Source: JAVVEG01 sp041751425
GTDB taxonomy: Bacteria; Pseudomonadota; Gammaproteobacteria; Pseudomonadales; Pseudohongiellaceae
DNA length: 64,000 nt
Reading direction: 5' to 3'
NCBI GenBank assembly: GCA_041751425.1
Contig: JBGSXL010000013.1
Coordinates: 134,968 to 198,967 of the forward strand
The position numbers and the translations under genes are program-made. The notes beneath the pieces are model-generated. The model was not told the DNA's origin. It ran no database searches and worked only from the letters and a program-made list of their open reading frames with translations. This document shows positions 16,698-25,485 of the stretch, piece by piece. How positions within the stretch are numbered: the first letter of the stretch is position 1; every line of letters starts with the position of its first letter.

Positions 16698-19600
16698 GTG
16701 CTGAACACTGAACACCTTCCCGGTGCTGTACAAACCATTGTTAATCGTTACTGGCAACGCATGCTGGAAGGAGAGCAGTCGGATACGGCTGAACTTATGC
16801 GGTTGCTTGCAGCAAATCCTGTTTTACAGGAAGAGCTTTGCAAGGTTTGGGTAGCAAGTGACTACGCCGCCAATCTATGTATTCTCAATCCTGTCTTGCT
16901 GGTTGACCTGATCAAACGCGGTGAGTTGGAGCGCGCCGACAAGCAGGATTATTTACCGGAGTTGGAAGCATTGTTGTCAGAGTTCTTTAACAAGGAGATG
17001 AAATCTGCGGACGCAGACTTTAAAAGGACCTTAAGACGCTTCCAGCAGAAGCAGATGTTGCGGATTATCTGGCGCGATATAAGCGGCAAGGCGCAAGTGA
17101 TGGAAGTCTGTGCTGATATGTCACATCTGGCGGATGCCTGCCTGCAATCAAGTCTCAATTTGTTGCACCACTGGTGCACACAGCAGTGGGGCGAACCCAG
17201 AGCGGAAAAGAAATCGCAGCATCAGTATGAGCAGAATGAAAATCCCGGCAAGCTGCAAACCATGTTGGTAATCGGCATGGGCAAGCTGGGTGCTTTCGAA
17301 CTGAATCTTTCCTCTGATATCGATCTTATATTCACGTACCCGGAATCCGGGGAAACGCATTGGCCCAACGCAGCGGACAAAAATAAACCAGTTATCAGCA
17401 ACCAACAGTATTTTACACGACTTGGTCAGGAGCTGATTGAAGCACTGGACGCAGTGACCAGCGACGGGTTTGTATTCCGTGTAGATATGCGTTTGCGCCC
17501 CTACGGTAGTGAAGGTGCTTTAGTTTGCAGCTTCGATGCCATGGAAGATTATTATCAGAGTCAAGGGCGTGATTGGGAACGCTATGCGATGATCAAAGCC
17601 AGAATTGTCGCTGGCAACAAGTTGGAAGGAGCTGAGATTCTGGAGCGCTTGCGGCCCTTTGTGTACAGGCGCTATCTGGATTTTTCCGCTTTTGAAGCAT
17701 TGCGCGCCATGAAGATGCAGATCAACAAACAGGTGCGTCGCAAGGGCATGAGTCAGGATGTCAAGCTGGGTCCGGGCGGCATTCGTGAGGTCGAGTTTGT
17801 GGTGCAGGCACTGCAATTGGTGCACGGTGGTCGCGAGCGGGGTTTGCAGGTGGCATCTCTTCACAAGGCGATGCAAGAGTTGGTCAGAAACAATTATCTG
17901 CCAGCTGAAACAATAGATGAACTCGATGAAGCGTATCTGTTTTTACGTGTACTAGAGCATCGGTTGCAGGGTCTCGCCAACAAACAGACGCAAAGCCTGG
18001 TCAGCAATCCGGTGGAACAGCAACGCATTGCACTGGCGCTGAACTTCGCAAGCTGGAGCGACATGTTGGCGGTACTTGAGACACATCGCGGAAATGTTGT
18101 AAGACACTTTAATGAAGTCATTCACGATGAGAACGAGGATGACAGCGCAACTGATGAAAATGACGACAGCGAATGGCTCGCGTTGTGGACACAAGAGATT
18201 AACGAGGAAGCTGCGCTGAAATTTCTTAAAGAGCACAATTTCGAAGATGCCGAACAATCCTGGGCATTGCTCACAGAGTTCAGAAAAAGCCGAGATTTTG
18301 TTCTGTTGCCAGTGGAGAGTCGGCTGCGCTTCAATCGTTTCATGCCTGTTTTGTTGGACGCTGTTTCCGAGTCTCCAACGCCCAGCTTCAGTTTAAGCCG
18401 CGTCATGGTCCTGATTGAATCGGTGAGTCGCCGTACTGCGTATCTGATATTGTTGCTGGAAAATCCCGGAACATTGCAGCAACTGATATTGCTTTGCACT
18501 GGCAGTCCGTTTATCACTGAGTTTCTCAGCAAGCATCCTGTACTGCTGGATGAGTTGCTTGGCGGCATCAGTCAACCGCCGGAAAAATCAGTGTTGCAGA
18601 ATGAGTTGCAGCAACAACTTTTGCGTATTAGCGAAGATGATTTCGAAGAGCAGATGGAATTGCTGCGTTATTTTAAGCAATCACATACATTGCAAGTGGC
18701 TGCCGCACAAATCACCGGACGTATGACGGTAATGAAAGTCAGTGACTATTTGAGTTTCACTGCCGAGGCGGTGCTGGAGCAGGTGCTTAAACTAAGTTGG
18801 CAGTATCTGGTGCGCAAACATGGTTACCCTGTAAATACTGACGGTGCACATGGTGAGCTGGATTTCGCCATTGTCGGTTACGGTAAAATGGGCGGTATCG
18901 AACTGAGCTATGCATCGGATCTCGATCTGGTTTTCCTGCACAAGGGAGCATTGGACAAGGAAACGGTCGTGCCAGAGAAAAGTGCTGCTGATACTCAAAC
19001 CGCGCCAAGAGTCATCAATAGTCGCGAGTTTTACACAAGGCTTGCGCAACGGATCATCATGATGCTTGGTACGTACACAGTCTCTGGCAAGTTGTACGAA
19101 GTGGACATGCGTTTACGCCCCTCAGGCGAATCTGGTCTGCTCGTCAGTTCATTGGATGCATACCGTCAGTATCAGGAAAATGAAGCGTGGACCTGGGAGC
19201 ATCAGGCTTTGGTGAGAGCGCGCGGGGTTGCAGGCAACGCGGCATTGTTGCAGGAATTTTATCGGGTGCGCGAACAGGTGTTGGCAAAACAGCGTGAACC
19301 AAAAACTCTGCGCGACGAAGTAGTGAGTATGCGTCTGCGCATGCGCGATGAGCTGGGTCGCAAGGCAGGCAGTCAGAAAGATAAGCCACCGTTTGTAATC
19401 AAGCAGGGCGAGGGTGGCATTGTCGATATCGAATTCATTGTGCAGTATCTGGTGCTCTCTCAATCGCGGATATGCCCGGCCTTGCTGGAATGGTCAGACA
19501 ATGTGCGTATTCTGGAGGCAGCAGATGGTTGTGCGTTGCTCGAACCAGGGGATAGTCATGTATTGACGGAGGCCTATCTGGCATTGCGCTCTGCGCTGCA

Positions 19601-19709
19601 TAATTTTGCGTTGCAGGAAAATGATCTGACAGATCCTTTGCTGGAACTGGTGCCGTTTCGGGAAAGCGTGACGCAAGTATGGAAAAGGATATTTGCCACC
19701 GATGTCTGA
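16698..19709 (+). CDS. glnE: Bifunctional glutamine synthetase adenylyltransferase/deadenylylase
   Basis: 1003 residues starting at GTG 16698 with AAAGGACG upstream. It has two nucleotidyltransferase domains, each with the metal-binding signature: GMGKLGAFELNLSSDIDLIF near residue 193, for deadenylylation, and GYGKMGGIELSYASDLDLVF near residue 725, for adenylylation. Each is followed by a helical PII-uridylyltransferase-like domain with VDMRLRP and GGIR(E/D)VEF or GGIVDIEF segments. GlnE switches glutamine synthetase on and off with PII according to nitrogen state. The length is slightly above E. coli GlnE. Location directly upstream of the waa operon matches the Pseudomonas arrangement, except that ilvE is missing between them. 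Confidence 0.96.
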   Translation: MLNTEHLPGAVQTIVNRYWQRMLEGEQSDTAELMRLLAANPVLQEELCKVWVASDYAANLCILNPVLLVDLIKRGELERADKQDYLPELEALLSEFFNKEMKSADADFKRTLRRFQQKQMLRIIWRDISGKAQVMEVCADMSHLADACLQSSLNLLHHWCTQQWGEPRAEKKSQHQYEQNENPGKLQTMLVIGMGKLGAFELNLSSDIDLIFTYPESGETHWPNAADKNKPVISNQQYFTRLGQELIEALDAVTSDGFVFRVDMRLRPYGSEGALVCSFDAMEDYYQSQGRDWERYAMIKARIVAGNKLEGAEILERLRPFVYRRYLDFSAFEALRAMKMQINKQVRRKGMSQDVKLGPGGIREVEFVVQALQLVHGGRERGLQVASLHKAMQELVRNNYLPAETIDELDEAYLFLRVLEHRLQGLANKQTQSLVSNPVEQQRIALALNFASWSDMLAVLETHRGNVVRHFNEVIHDENEDDSATDENDDSEWLALWTQEINEEAALKFLKEHNFEDAEQSWALLTEFRKSRDFVLLPVESRLRFNRFMPVLLDAVSESPTPSFSLSRVMVLIESVSRRTAYLILLLENPGTLQQLILLCTGSPFITEFLSKHPVLLDELLGGISQPPEKSVLQNELQQQLLRISEDDFEEQMELLRYFKQSHTLQVAAAQITGRMTVMKVSDYLSFTAEAVLEQVLKLSWQYLVRKHGYPVNTDGAHGELDFAIVGYGKMGGIELSYASDLDLVFLHKGALDKETVVPEKSAADTQTAPRVINSREFYTRLAQRIIMMLGTYTVSGKLYEVDMRLRPSGESGLLVSSLDAYRQYQENEAWTWEHQALVRARGVAGNAALLQEFYRVREQVLAKQREPKTLRDEVVSMRLRMRDELGRKAGSQKDKPPFVIKQGEGGIVDIEFIVQYLVLSQSRICPALLEWSDNVRILEAADGCALLEPGDSHVLTEAYLALRSALHNFALQENDLTDPLLELVPFRESVTQVWKRIFATDV

Positions 19710-20805
19710 GAATCCTGACAATATACAGCTTGAGAAAACTCAGTCAGACGGCAGAGCCCCCACAAAGGTTCTGATCATCGGACCGGCCTGGGTAGGTGAT
19801 ATGGTCATGTCGCAATCCCTGTTCATTGCTTTGCAGCAACTTGGTGGCGAGAGCGTCACTATTGATGTACTGGCACCGGGCTGGAGCAAACCGTTGCTGG
19901 AGCGTATGCCCGAGGTCCGGCGCGCCATCGAGCTGCCGGTCAGGCACCGCGAGTTAGCGTTGGGTAAACGCTACCAGCTCGGCAAGTCGCTGCGCTCAGA
20001 AGCTTATGATCAGGTAATCGTATTGCCGAATTCCTTCAAATCAGCGTTGTTGCCTTTGTTTGCCCGCATTCCACTGCGTACCGGTTGGCGGGGTGAAATG
20101 CGAGACTTGTTGCTGAATGATTGTCGCGTGTTGAGTAAAGAGAGATTGCCTTTGATGGTGCAGCGTTTCGTAGCACTGGCGCACCCAGCCTCAGTTGCGG
20201 TACCGGAGCACTGCCCCCGACCAACACTGCAGGTTTCTGCGGAGTCTGTCCAGGCCGTGCAGCAGGCTTTTGACATTGCTGTGTCTGACAACGGCAAACG
20301 CCTGATACTATGCCCGGGTGCCGAGTTCGGTGACTCCAAGCAATGGCCGGCCAGCCACTATGCCGGCCTGGCGCAGAAAGCGTTGCTCGAGGGTTGGCAA
20401 GTGTTGTTAGTGGGTTCCGCCAATGACGAAGCTGTTGCGACTGCAATACGCCGGCAGCTGCCTGCAACGTTGCAAAGTGCCTGCTTGAATCTGGCAGGCA
20501 GAACATCGCTGGCGCAAGTCATAGACCTGCTGTCTACGGCTGATGCAGTAGTGAGCAATGATTCGGGATTAATGCATATTGCCGCAGCGCTGCAGCGACC
20601 TTTGTTAGCCATTTACGGGTCTACATCGGCAGATTTTACGCCGCCATTGGCAGATAGGGTAAAATTGCTGGCCAGCGACATTGAGTGCAGACCCTGCTTC
20701 CAGCGCACCTGCCCACTAGGGCATAAGCGGTGTCTGACAGAATTGTCTGCGGAGATGGCCTGGCTCGCCTTGCAGCAGCTATTAGACATACAACCTGACC
20801 AATAA
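19702..20805 (+). CDS. waaF: ADP-heptose--LPS heptosyltransferase II
   Basis: A 367-residue GT9 glycosyltransferase. ATG 19702 is chosen because AAAAGGA (19684-19690) sits at good distance; it overlaps glnE by 8 bases. The N-terminus KVLIIGPAWVGDMVMSQSLF (about residues 20-39) is the WaaF pattern, and the C-terminal ADP-heptose site shows VSNDSGLMHIAAAL near 280 followed by YGSTSADFTPP. It adds the second heptose of the LPS inner core on the cytoplasmic face of the inner membrane. First gene of the waa operon. The next gene, waaC, begins 21 bases after its stop. Confidence 0.95.
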   Translation: MSENPDNIQLEKTQSDGRAPTKVLIIGPAWVGDMVMSQSLFIALQQLGGESVTIDVLAPGWSKPLLERMPEVRRAIELPVRHRELALGKRYQLGKSLRSEAYDQVIVLPNSFKSALLPLFARIPLRTGWRGEMRDLLLNDCRVLSKERLPLMVQRFVALAHPASVAVPEHCPRPTLQVSAESVQAVQQAFDIAVSDNGKRLILCPGAEFGDSKQWPASHYAGLAQKALLEGWQVLLVGSANDEAVATAIRRQLPATLQSACLNLAGRTSLAQVIDLLSTADAVVSNDSGLMHIAAALQRPLLAIYGSTSADFTPPLADRVKLLASDIECRPCFQRTCPLGHKRCLTELSAEMAWLALQQLLDIQPDQ

Positions 20806-20826
20806 TTGAAGCGGAGTGCAGACCAC

Positions 20827-21954
20827 TTGCGAGTGCTTATAGTTAAGGTATCGTCTCTGGGCGATATCATCCACACATTGCCGGCAGTTACCGAGGCAAA
20901 GCGTGCACATAGCCAAATCCGTTTTGACTGGGTGGTAGAAGAAAACTTCGTGGAAGTCCCCGCATGGCATCCCGCCATTGAACGTGTGATTCCTGTAGCC
21001 ATTCGCCGTTGGCGTAAGAATATATTTGGCACTATGCGTCGTGGCGAAGTCAGCGCCTTTCGTAACGAACTGCAAAGTGTGCACTATGATCTGGTGATAG
21101 ATGCACAGGGTCTGATCAAGAGCGGACTGATCAGTCGTATGGCCAAGGGACTTACGGTTGGCATGAACAACAATTCCAGCCGCGAACCTTTGGCGACACT
21201 ATTTTACAATCGCGTTTTTTCTGTGCCACGCACTTTGCACGCAGTAGATCGCGTACGCGAGCTTTTTTCGCGCGCGCTAAATTATGAACTAAGTACGAAT
21301 GCATTCGGCCACAGTCTGCTGCAGGCCAGCGATGTGGATTATGGCTTGGATCTGGCACGCATCGGCGTGAAACCAAGAGCGACGGAATCCCGCACGCTGA
21401 TATTCCTGCATGGTACTACCTGGGAAACCAAGCACTGGCCTGTACCCTATTGGCGCGCACTGGCTCGTTTGGCAAGCGCAAAGGATTATCAGATCAAATT
21501 GCCCTGGGGAAATCAGGCAGAACTGGATCGCGCCAAAGCGATAGCGAAAGGCATAGTTGGTGCATCAGTATTGGATAAGCAGACACTTTCCGGTCTGGCA
21601 AGAAACATATCAGAGAGTGATGGTGTGGTTGCCGTGGATACGGGGCTCGGACATCTGGCCGCTGCGTTGGAAGTGCCTACGCTGTCTTTATACGGGCCAA
21701 CAAATCCAGGGCTATCTGGCACCTTTGGCAAGTATCAGAGTCGACTGCATTCGGATTTACCCTGCGCACCATGTATCAGAAAACAATGTCAGTATACCGG
21801 GTCCGCTATCATTGACATGGCCGATGCGCAGAAGTTCAGTGTGCAACCGCCTTGTTTTTCCACTCACAAACCCGAAGCAGTGTGGGCCGCATTGCAGCGT
21901 TTGATGGCCGAACATCGGGCGCCCATGCTGGCCAGCAGCAACAGCGGAAGGTAA
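20827..21954 (+). CDS. waaC: LPS heptosyltransferase I
   Basis: 375 residues from TTG 20827. The frame opens at 20806, but TTG 20827 gives the classical N-terminus (M)RVLIVKVSSLGDIIHTLPAV and has GCGGAG upstream at 20811-20816. It is a GT9 member with the donor site AVDTGLGHLAAAL near residue 275 and YGPTNPGLSGT near 295. A cysteine-rich loop (CAPCIRKQC, about 318) is common in the family. It transfers the first L-glycero-D-manno-heptose to Kdo2-lipid A. It follows waaF and is 5 bases from waaG. Confidence 0.93.
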   Translation: MRVLIVKVSSLGDIIHTLPAVTEAKRAHSQIRFDWVVEENFVEVPAWHPAIERVIPVAIRRWRKNIFGTMRRGEVSAFRNELQSVHYDLVIDAQGLIKSGLISRMAKGLTVGMNNNSSREPLATLFYNRVFSVPRTLHAVDRVRELFSRALNYELSTNAFGHSLLQASDVDYGLDLARIGVKPRATESRTLIFLHGTTWETKHWPVPYWRALARLASAKDYQIKLPWGNQAELDRAKAIAKGIVGASVLDKQTLSGLARNISESDGVVAVDTGLGHLAAALEVPTLSLYGPTNPGLSGTFGKYQSRLHSDLPCAPCIRKQCQYTGSAIIDMADAQKFSVQPPCFSTHKPEAVWAALQRLMAEHRAPMLASSNSGR

Positions 21955-21959
21955 GCTGG

Positions 21960-23132
21960 ATGAAACTGTGTTTCCTCATCTATTCCTGGTTTCCATACGG
22001 TGGACAGCAGCGGGATTTTCTGCGAGTAGTCGATGAAAGTGTGAGACGTGGCCACACAGTACATATCTACGCGATGAAATGGCAGGGTGAACGGCCAGAA
22101 GGCGTCACCATTACTATGGTGCCAGTCACAGCCATTAGCCGTCACGGTCTCTATCAACGGTTTACAAAATGGGTGCAGGAAGCAATAGAAGCGGATCCTG
22201 TCGATGCAGTAATAGGTTTCAACAAGATGCCGGGCCTTGATATCTATTTTGCTGCTGACCCCTGCTTCGCTGAGAAAGCATTGAACCAGCGTGGACTCTA
22301 CTATCGTTTCATGCCTCGCTACAAACATTTTGCAGAGTATGAGCATGCTGTCTTTGGCACTGCCAGCAAAACGCAGGTATTGATCCTGTCGCCATTGCAA
22401 CGCCTGCAATTCAGCAAACACTATCCGGGGTGCGAAGCGCGCATGCATGATATTCCGCCGGGAATAAGCCCGGACCGACGCGCACCTGATAACGCCGCAG
22501 AAATTCGTGTTGGTTTTCGCAAAGAGATTCGTAATGAGTTTTCGCTCCACGAGCAGCAGTATGTAGTAGTGCAGATTGGTTCGGGTTTCGTCATCAAAGG
22601 CGTTGACCGCTCTCTGCGTGCAATAGCCGCATTACCAGCAGAAATTCGTGACCGCGCCACGTACATCCTGGTGGGGCAGGACAAGCCGCATCGTTTTCAG
22701 CGTCTCGCAGCAAAACTGGGGATTACCCGGAACTGCATTTTCGCGGGTGGGCGTGATGATATCCCGCGGTTTCTGTTAGGCGCTGACCTTCTATTACATC
22801 CGGCGTACAGCGAAAGCGCTGGCTATGTGTTGTTGGAAGCAACCATCGCAGGATTACCCGTGCTCACCACTGACACTTGTGGTTATGCCTTTCATGTCGA
22901 AACTGCGGGCTCCGGGCAGGTGTGTACCTCTCCATTTGCACAAAGCGATCTGAACCAACGTCTTGCGCGAATGCTTACTTCTGAGCAGGCGTCACAATGG
23001 CGTGCGAATGGTGTCAAATACGGACAGGAGGCGGATCTATACAGCATGCCCGAGACCGCGGTTGACCTGATCGAGAAATTCACGGTTAGCGAAATGCGGG
23101 AGGTCGCCAGTGGCTCTGTACTTGCGCGATGA
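21960..23132 (+). CDS. waaG: LPS core glucosyltransferase I (GT4)
   Basis: A 390-residue GT4 enzyme. ATG 21960 gives MKLCFLIYSWFPYGGQQRDF, the standard WaaG opening with the G-G-x-x-R-D loop. The longer frame from 21852 is out of phase inside waaC. The donor-binding C-terminal half contains GSGFVIKGVDRSLRAI near residue 208 and the E-x7-E type motif ESAGYVLLEA near 285. It adds the first hexose of the outer core to heptose II. The 3' end overlaps waaP by 23 bases, so the two are translationally linked, as in Pseudomonas. Confidence 0.94.
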   Translation: MKLCFLIYSWFPYGGQQRDFLRVVDESVRRGHTVHIYAMKWQGERPEGVTITMVPVTAISRHGLYQRFTKWVQEAIEADPVDAVIGFNKMPGLDIYFAADPCFAEKALNQRGLYYRFMPRYKHFAEYEHAVFGTASKTQVLILSPLQRLQFSKHYPGCEARMHDIPPGISPDRRAPDNAAEIRVGFRKEIRNEFSLHEQQYVVVQIGSGFVIKGVDRSLRAIAALPAEIRDRATYILVGQDKPHRFQRLAAKLGITRNCIFAGGRDDIPRFLLGADLLLHPAYSESAGYVLLEATIAGLPVLTTDTCGYAFHVETAGSGQVCTSPFAQSDLNQRLARMLTSEQASQWRANGVKYGQEADLYSMPETAVDLIEKFTVSEMREVASGSVLAR

Positions 23133-23940
23133 TTTTGCCGCAGCATGGGCGGGTGCTGATGCTTTCGAAAAAGCGGGGCAATTGCAGGGCAAAGTGTATC
23201 GCAATGTAAAAGCGCGACGCACCTTGCAGTTCATTCAGAACGGTAACAGTTATTTCGTCAAGATCCACGAGGGCATCGGTTGGCGGGAGATCTTCAAAGA
23301 CCTCGTGCAGTTTCGCAAACCAGTGTTAGGCGCGGAGAACGAATGGCTTGCGATCAAGCGTTTACAGGAGCTGGACGTCGATACCATGACTGCAGTGGCT
23401 TATGGGAAGCGTGGCAGCAACCCTGCAACTCAGCAATCCTTTATCATCACTGAGGACTTGATCAATACTGTCAGTCTGGAGGATTATTGCGCCAAGTGGC
23501 CCACGCAACCGCCGACTTTTGCATTCAAGTTGAACCTGATAAGCAAACTCGCTGATGTAAGCCGTTGTTTGCACGCTGCCGGTATCTGCCACCGTGACTA
23601 CTATATCTGTCACTTCCTGTTGCAGAAAAATGTGGACGGTGACGTGGATACAACAGCAGAGCCGAAAGTATTCTTGATCGATCTGCATCGCGCACTGATG
23701 GACCGGCAGTTGTCTACGCGCTGGATTATCAAAGATGTGGCGGGGTTGTATTTTTCCGCGTTGCATATTGGCCTGACTCGCAGGGACTTTCTGCGCTTCG
23801 TAAAACGTTATACAAATAGGCCACTGCGGGCAGCGCTGCAGGACGATAAAAGTTTTTGGCAAGCAGTCACCACACGTGCTGCCAAACTGGACAAGAAGAC
23901 CAACGCCTCACGCGACGCGAACAAAGCTGGGAGCGCTTGA
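23110..23940 (+). CDS. waaP: LPS core heptose(I) kinase
   Basis: A 276-residue protein-kinase-like sugar kinase from GTG 23110 with GGGAGG upstream inside waaG. Typical WaaP segments are present: FVKIHEGIGWREIFKDL with the ATP-binding Lys near residue 51, ENEWLAIKRL, CHRDYYICHFLL (catalytic loop, about 158) and VFLIDLHRALM (metal-binding Asp, about 191). It phosphorylates heptose I of the inner core, which in Pseudomonas is needed for LPS export and outer-membrane integrity. Its stop codon directly abuts the TTG start of the next kinase gene. Confidence 0.94.
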   Translation: MALYLRDDFAAAWAGADAFEKAGQLQGKVYRNVKARRTLQFIQNGNSYFVKIHEGIGWREIFKDLVQFRKPVLGAENEWLAIKRLQELDVDTMTAVAYGKRGSNPATQQSFIITEDLINTVSLEDYCAKWPTQPPTFAFKLNLISKLADVSRCLHAAGICHRDYYICHFLLQKNVDGDVDTTAEPKVFLIDLHRALMDRQLSTRWIIKDVAGLYFSALHIGLTRRDFLRFVKRYTNRPLRAALQDDKSFWQAVTTRAAKLDKKTNASRDANKAGSA

Positions 23941-25476
23941 TTGAAGAACGACACCGCACAGGAGATTTTGTTGCAGGCCCGGTACGCATTGGCTTTGCCG
24001 ATGCGGTTGCAGATTCAAGTGGGCGAAGACATCGCACAGACAATACAGACTTTGGATCTGTTGCAGGTCTTCCGCATACTGCCGGGCAAGCGCGTTGTTG
24101 CATTGGCAGTGTGGAAAGGGCAGACAGTCGTTGCCAAATTATTCTTTTGTCCATCCCGCTGGCGTGAACATCTGCGCCGTGAACTCAAAGGCATTCATGC
24201 CATGCAGGAAGCCGGTGTGGCCACGCCACCAGTTGTAGAGCAAGGTTATCTGCCTCAGCATGCCACGGAGAGGAAAAGTTTTGGCGCGGTGCTGCTGCTG
24301 CATTATCTGGAGAATGGACAAAGTGTCGGCGAGTGCTGGGAACAAAGCCAAACTGCTTTGGAACGACATGTGTTGATAAACAGCGTGCTTACCAAGATTG
24401 CGAAATGCCACCACCTTGGGTTGATACAGTACGATATTCATCTGGATAACTTCATGGTGCAGGGTGAAAAGATCTATGTGCTGGACTCTGCCGACATTCA
24501 TGCGCGGGGTTCAGCCGAAAGAGTGTCCGATGCTGAGTGTCTGCAGAATCTGGCGCTGTTCTTTGCTCAGTTCCCCGTTTGCAACGATGAGCATCTACAC
24601 GCATTTTTCGAACATTACATTGGCAGCCGCAAATCGCTGAACGACGACGTCGCTTTGAGTTTCGAGGAGTTTCCGACGCTGGTGCGACAAGCGCGCGTGC
24701 AACGCTGGCACGCTTATGCACGCAAACTGTTCCGTGAAACCTCTGCCAACCACTGCGAGCAAAGCTGGCGCCGGTTTCTTATTTACAATCGCCGCATTGA
24801 GTCTGCACAGCTGCATGCTTTCATTGATAATCCAAATCAGTGCATAGACCAGGGACGGGTGATCAAGGCGGGCAATTCTGCGACAGTAGCCGTGGTAAAT
24901 ATAGATGGCACCGAGTACATTGTTAAGCGTCACAATATCAAGAACTTCTGGCATGGTCTGAGTCGCTTGTTGCTGCCCAGTCGCGCCTGGAAAAACTGGC
25001 GTAACGCGCACATGCTGCAGATGCTGGGGTTGGGTACTGCTACACCCTTTCTGATGATGGAGCGGCGCATAGGACCTTTGCGCCGGGAAGCCTATTTTGT
25101 CGCAGAATCTGTAACCGGTCAGGACGTATTGCAATTTCTGGAGAAGGAGCCTATAAACGGCAGCTTTTGGCAGAATGCATTGCAACAGTTCCGAACCCTG
25201 TTTCAGGTGATGGAGCAGTACCGGATTATTCATGGCGATATGAAAGCAAGTAATTTTATCTCTACGCCACAGCAACTGGTCGTTCTGGATCTGGATGCCA
25301 TGCGCATGGAAAGCAATGAAGCAAAATTTCTGCGCGGCTTCAAACGAGATTTGCGTCGCTTCCAGGAAAACTGGAGTAACCATGCTGATGTTGCTGAACC
25401 GGTAGCTCAGTTGGTGGCGGAATTCACCATTATTAACTCCAGGGTTTCTGCAGAAGCTAACGAGAGAAAGGATTAA
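23941..25476 (+). CDS. LPS core kinase-like protein with two kinase domains
   Basis: 511 residues from TTG 23941, immediately after the waaP stop, with GGGAG upstream. Two InaA/WaaP-type kinase folds lie in tandem. The first (about 1-250) has VVAKLFFCPSRW with the Lys, a catalytic loop YDIHLDNFMV and VLDSADIH. The second (about 285-490) has YIVKRHNIK, HGDMKASNF and VVLDLDAM. Both catalytic Asp positions appear kept. Pseudomonas carries comparable kinase-like genes (PA5006/PA5007 region) at this place. It probably phosphorylates further core heptose sites, and assignment to particular positions is not possible. Confidence 0.82.
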   Translation: MKNDTAQEILLQARYALALPMRLQIQVGEDIAQTIQTLDLLQVFRILPGKRVVALAVWKGQTVVAKLFFCPSRWREHLRRELKGIHAMQEAGVATPPVVEQGYLPQHATERKSFGAVLLLHYLENGQSVGECWEQSQTALERHVLINSVLTKIAKCHHLGLIQYDIHLDNFMVQGEKIYVLDSADIHARGSAERVSDAECLQNLALFFAQFPVCNDEHLHAFFEHYIGSRKSLNDDVALSFEEFPTLVRQARVQRWHAYARKLFRETSANHCEQSWRRFLIYNRRIESAQLHAFIDNPNQCIDQGRVIKAGNSATVAVVNIDGTEYIVKRHNIKNFWHGLSRLLLPSRAWKNWRNAHMLQMLGLGTATPFLMMERRIGPLRREAYFVAESVTGQDVLQFLEKEPINGSFWQNALQQFRTLFQVMEQYRIIHGDMKASNFISTPQQLVVLDLDAMRMESNEAKFLRGFKRDLRRFQENWSNHADVAEPVAQLVAEFTIINSRVSAEANERKD

Positions 25477-25485
25477 CAGATAGCG

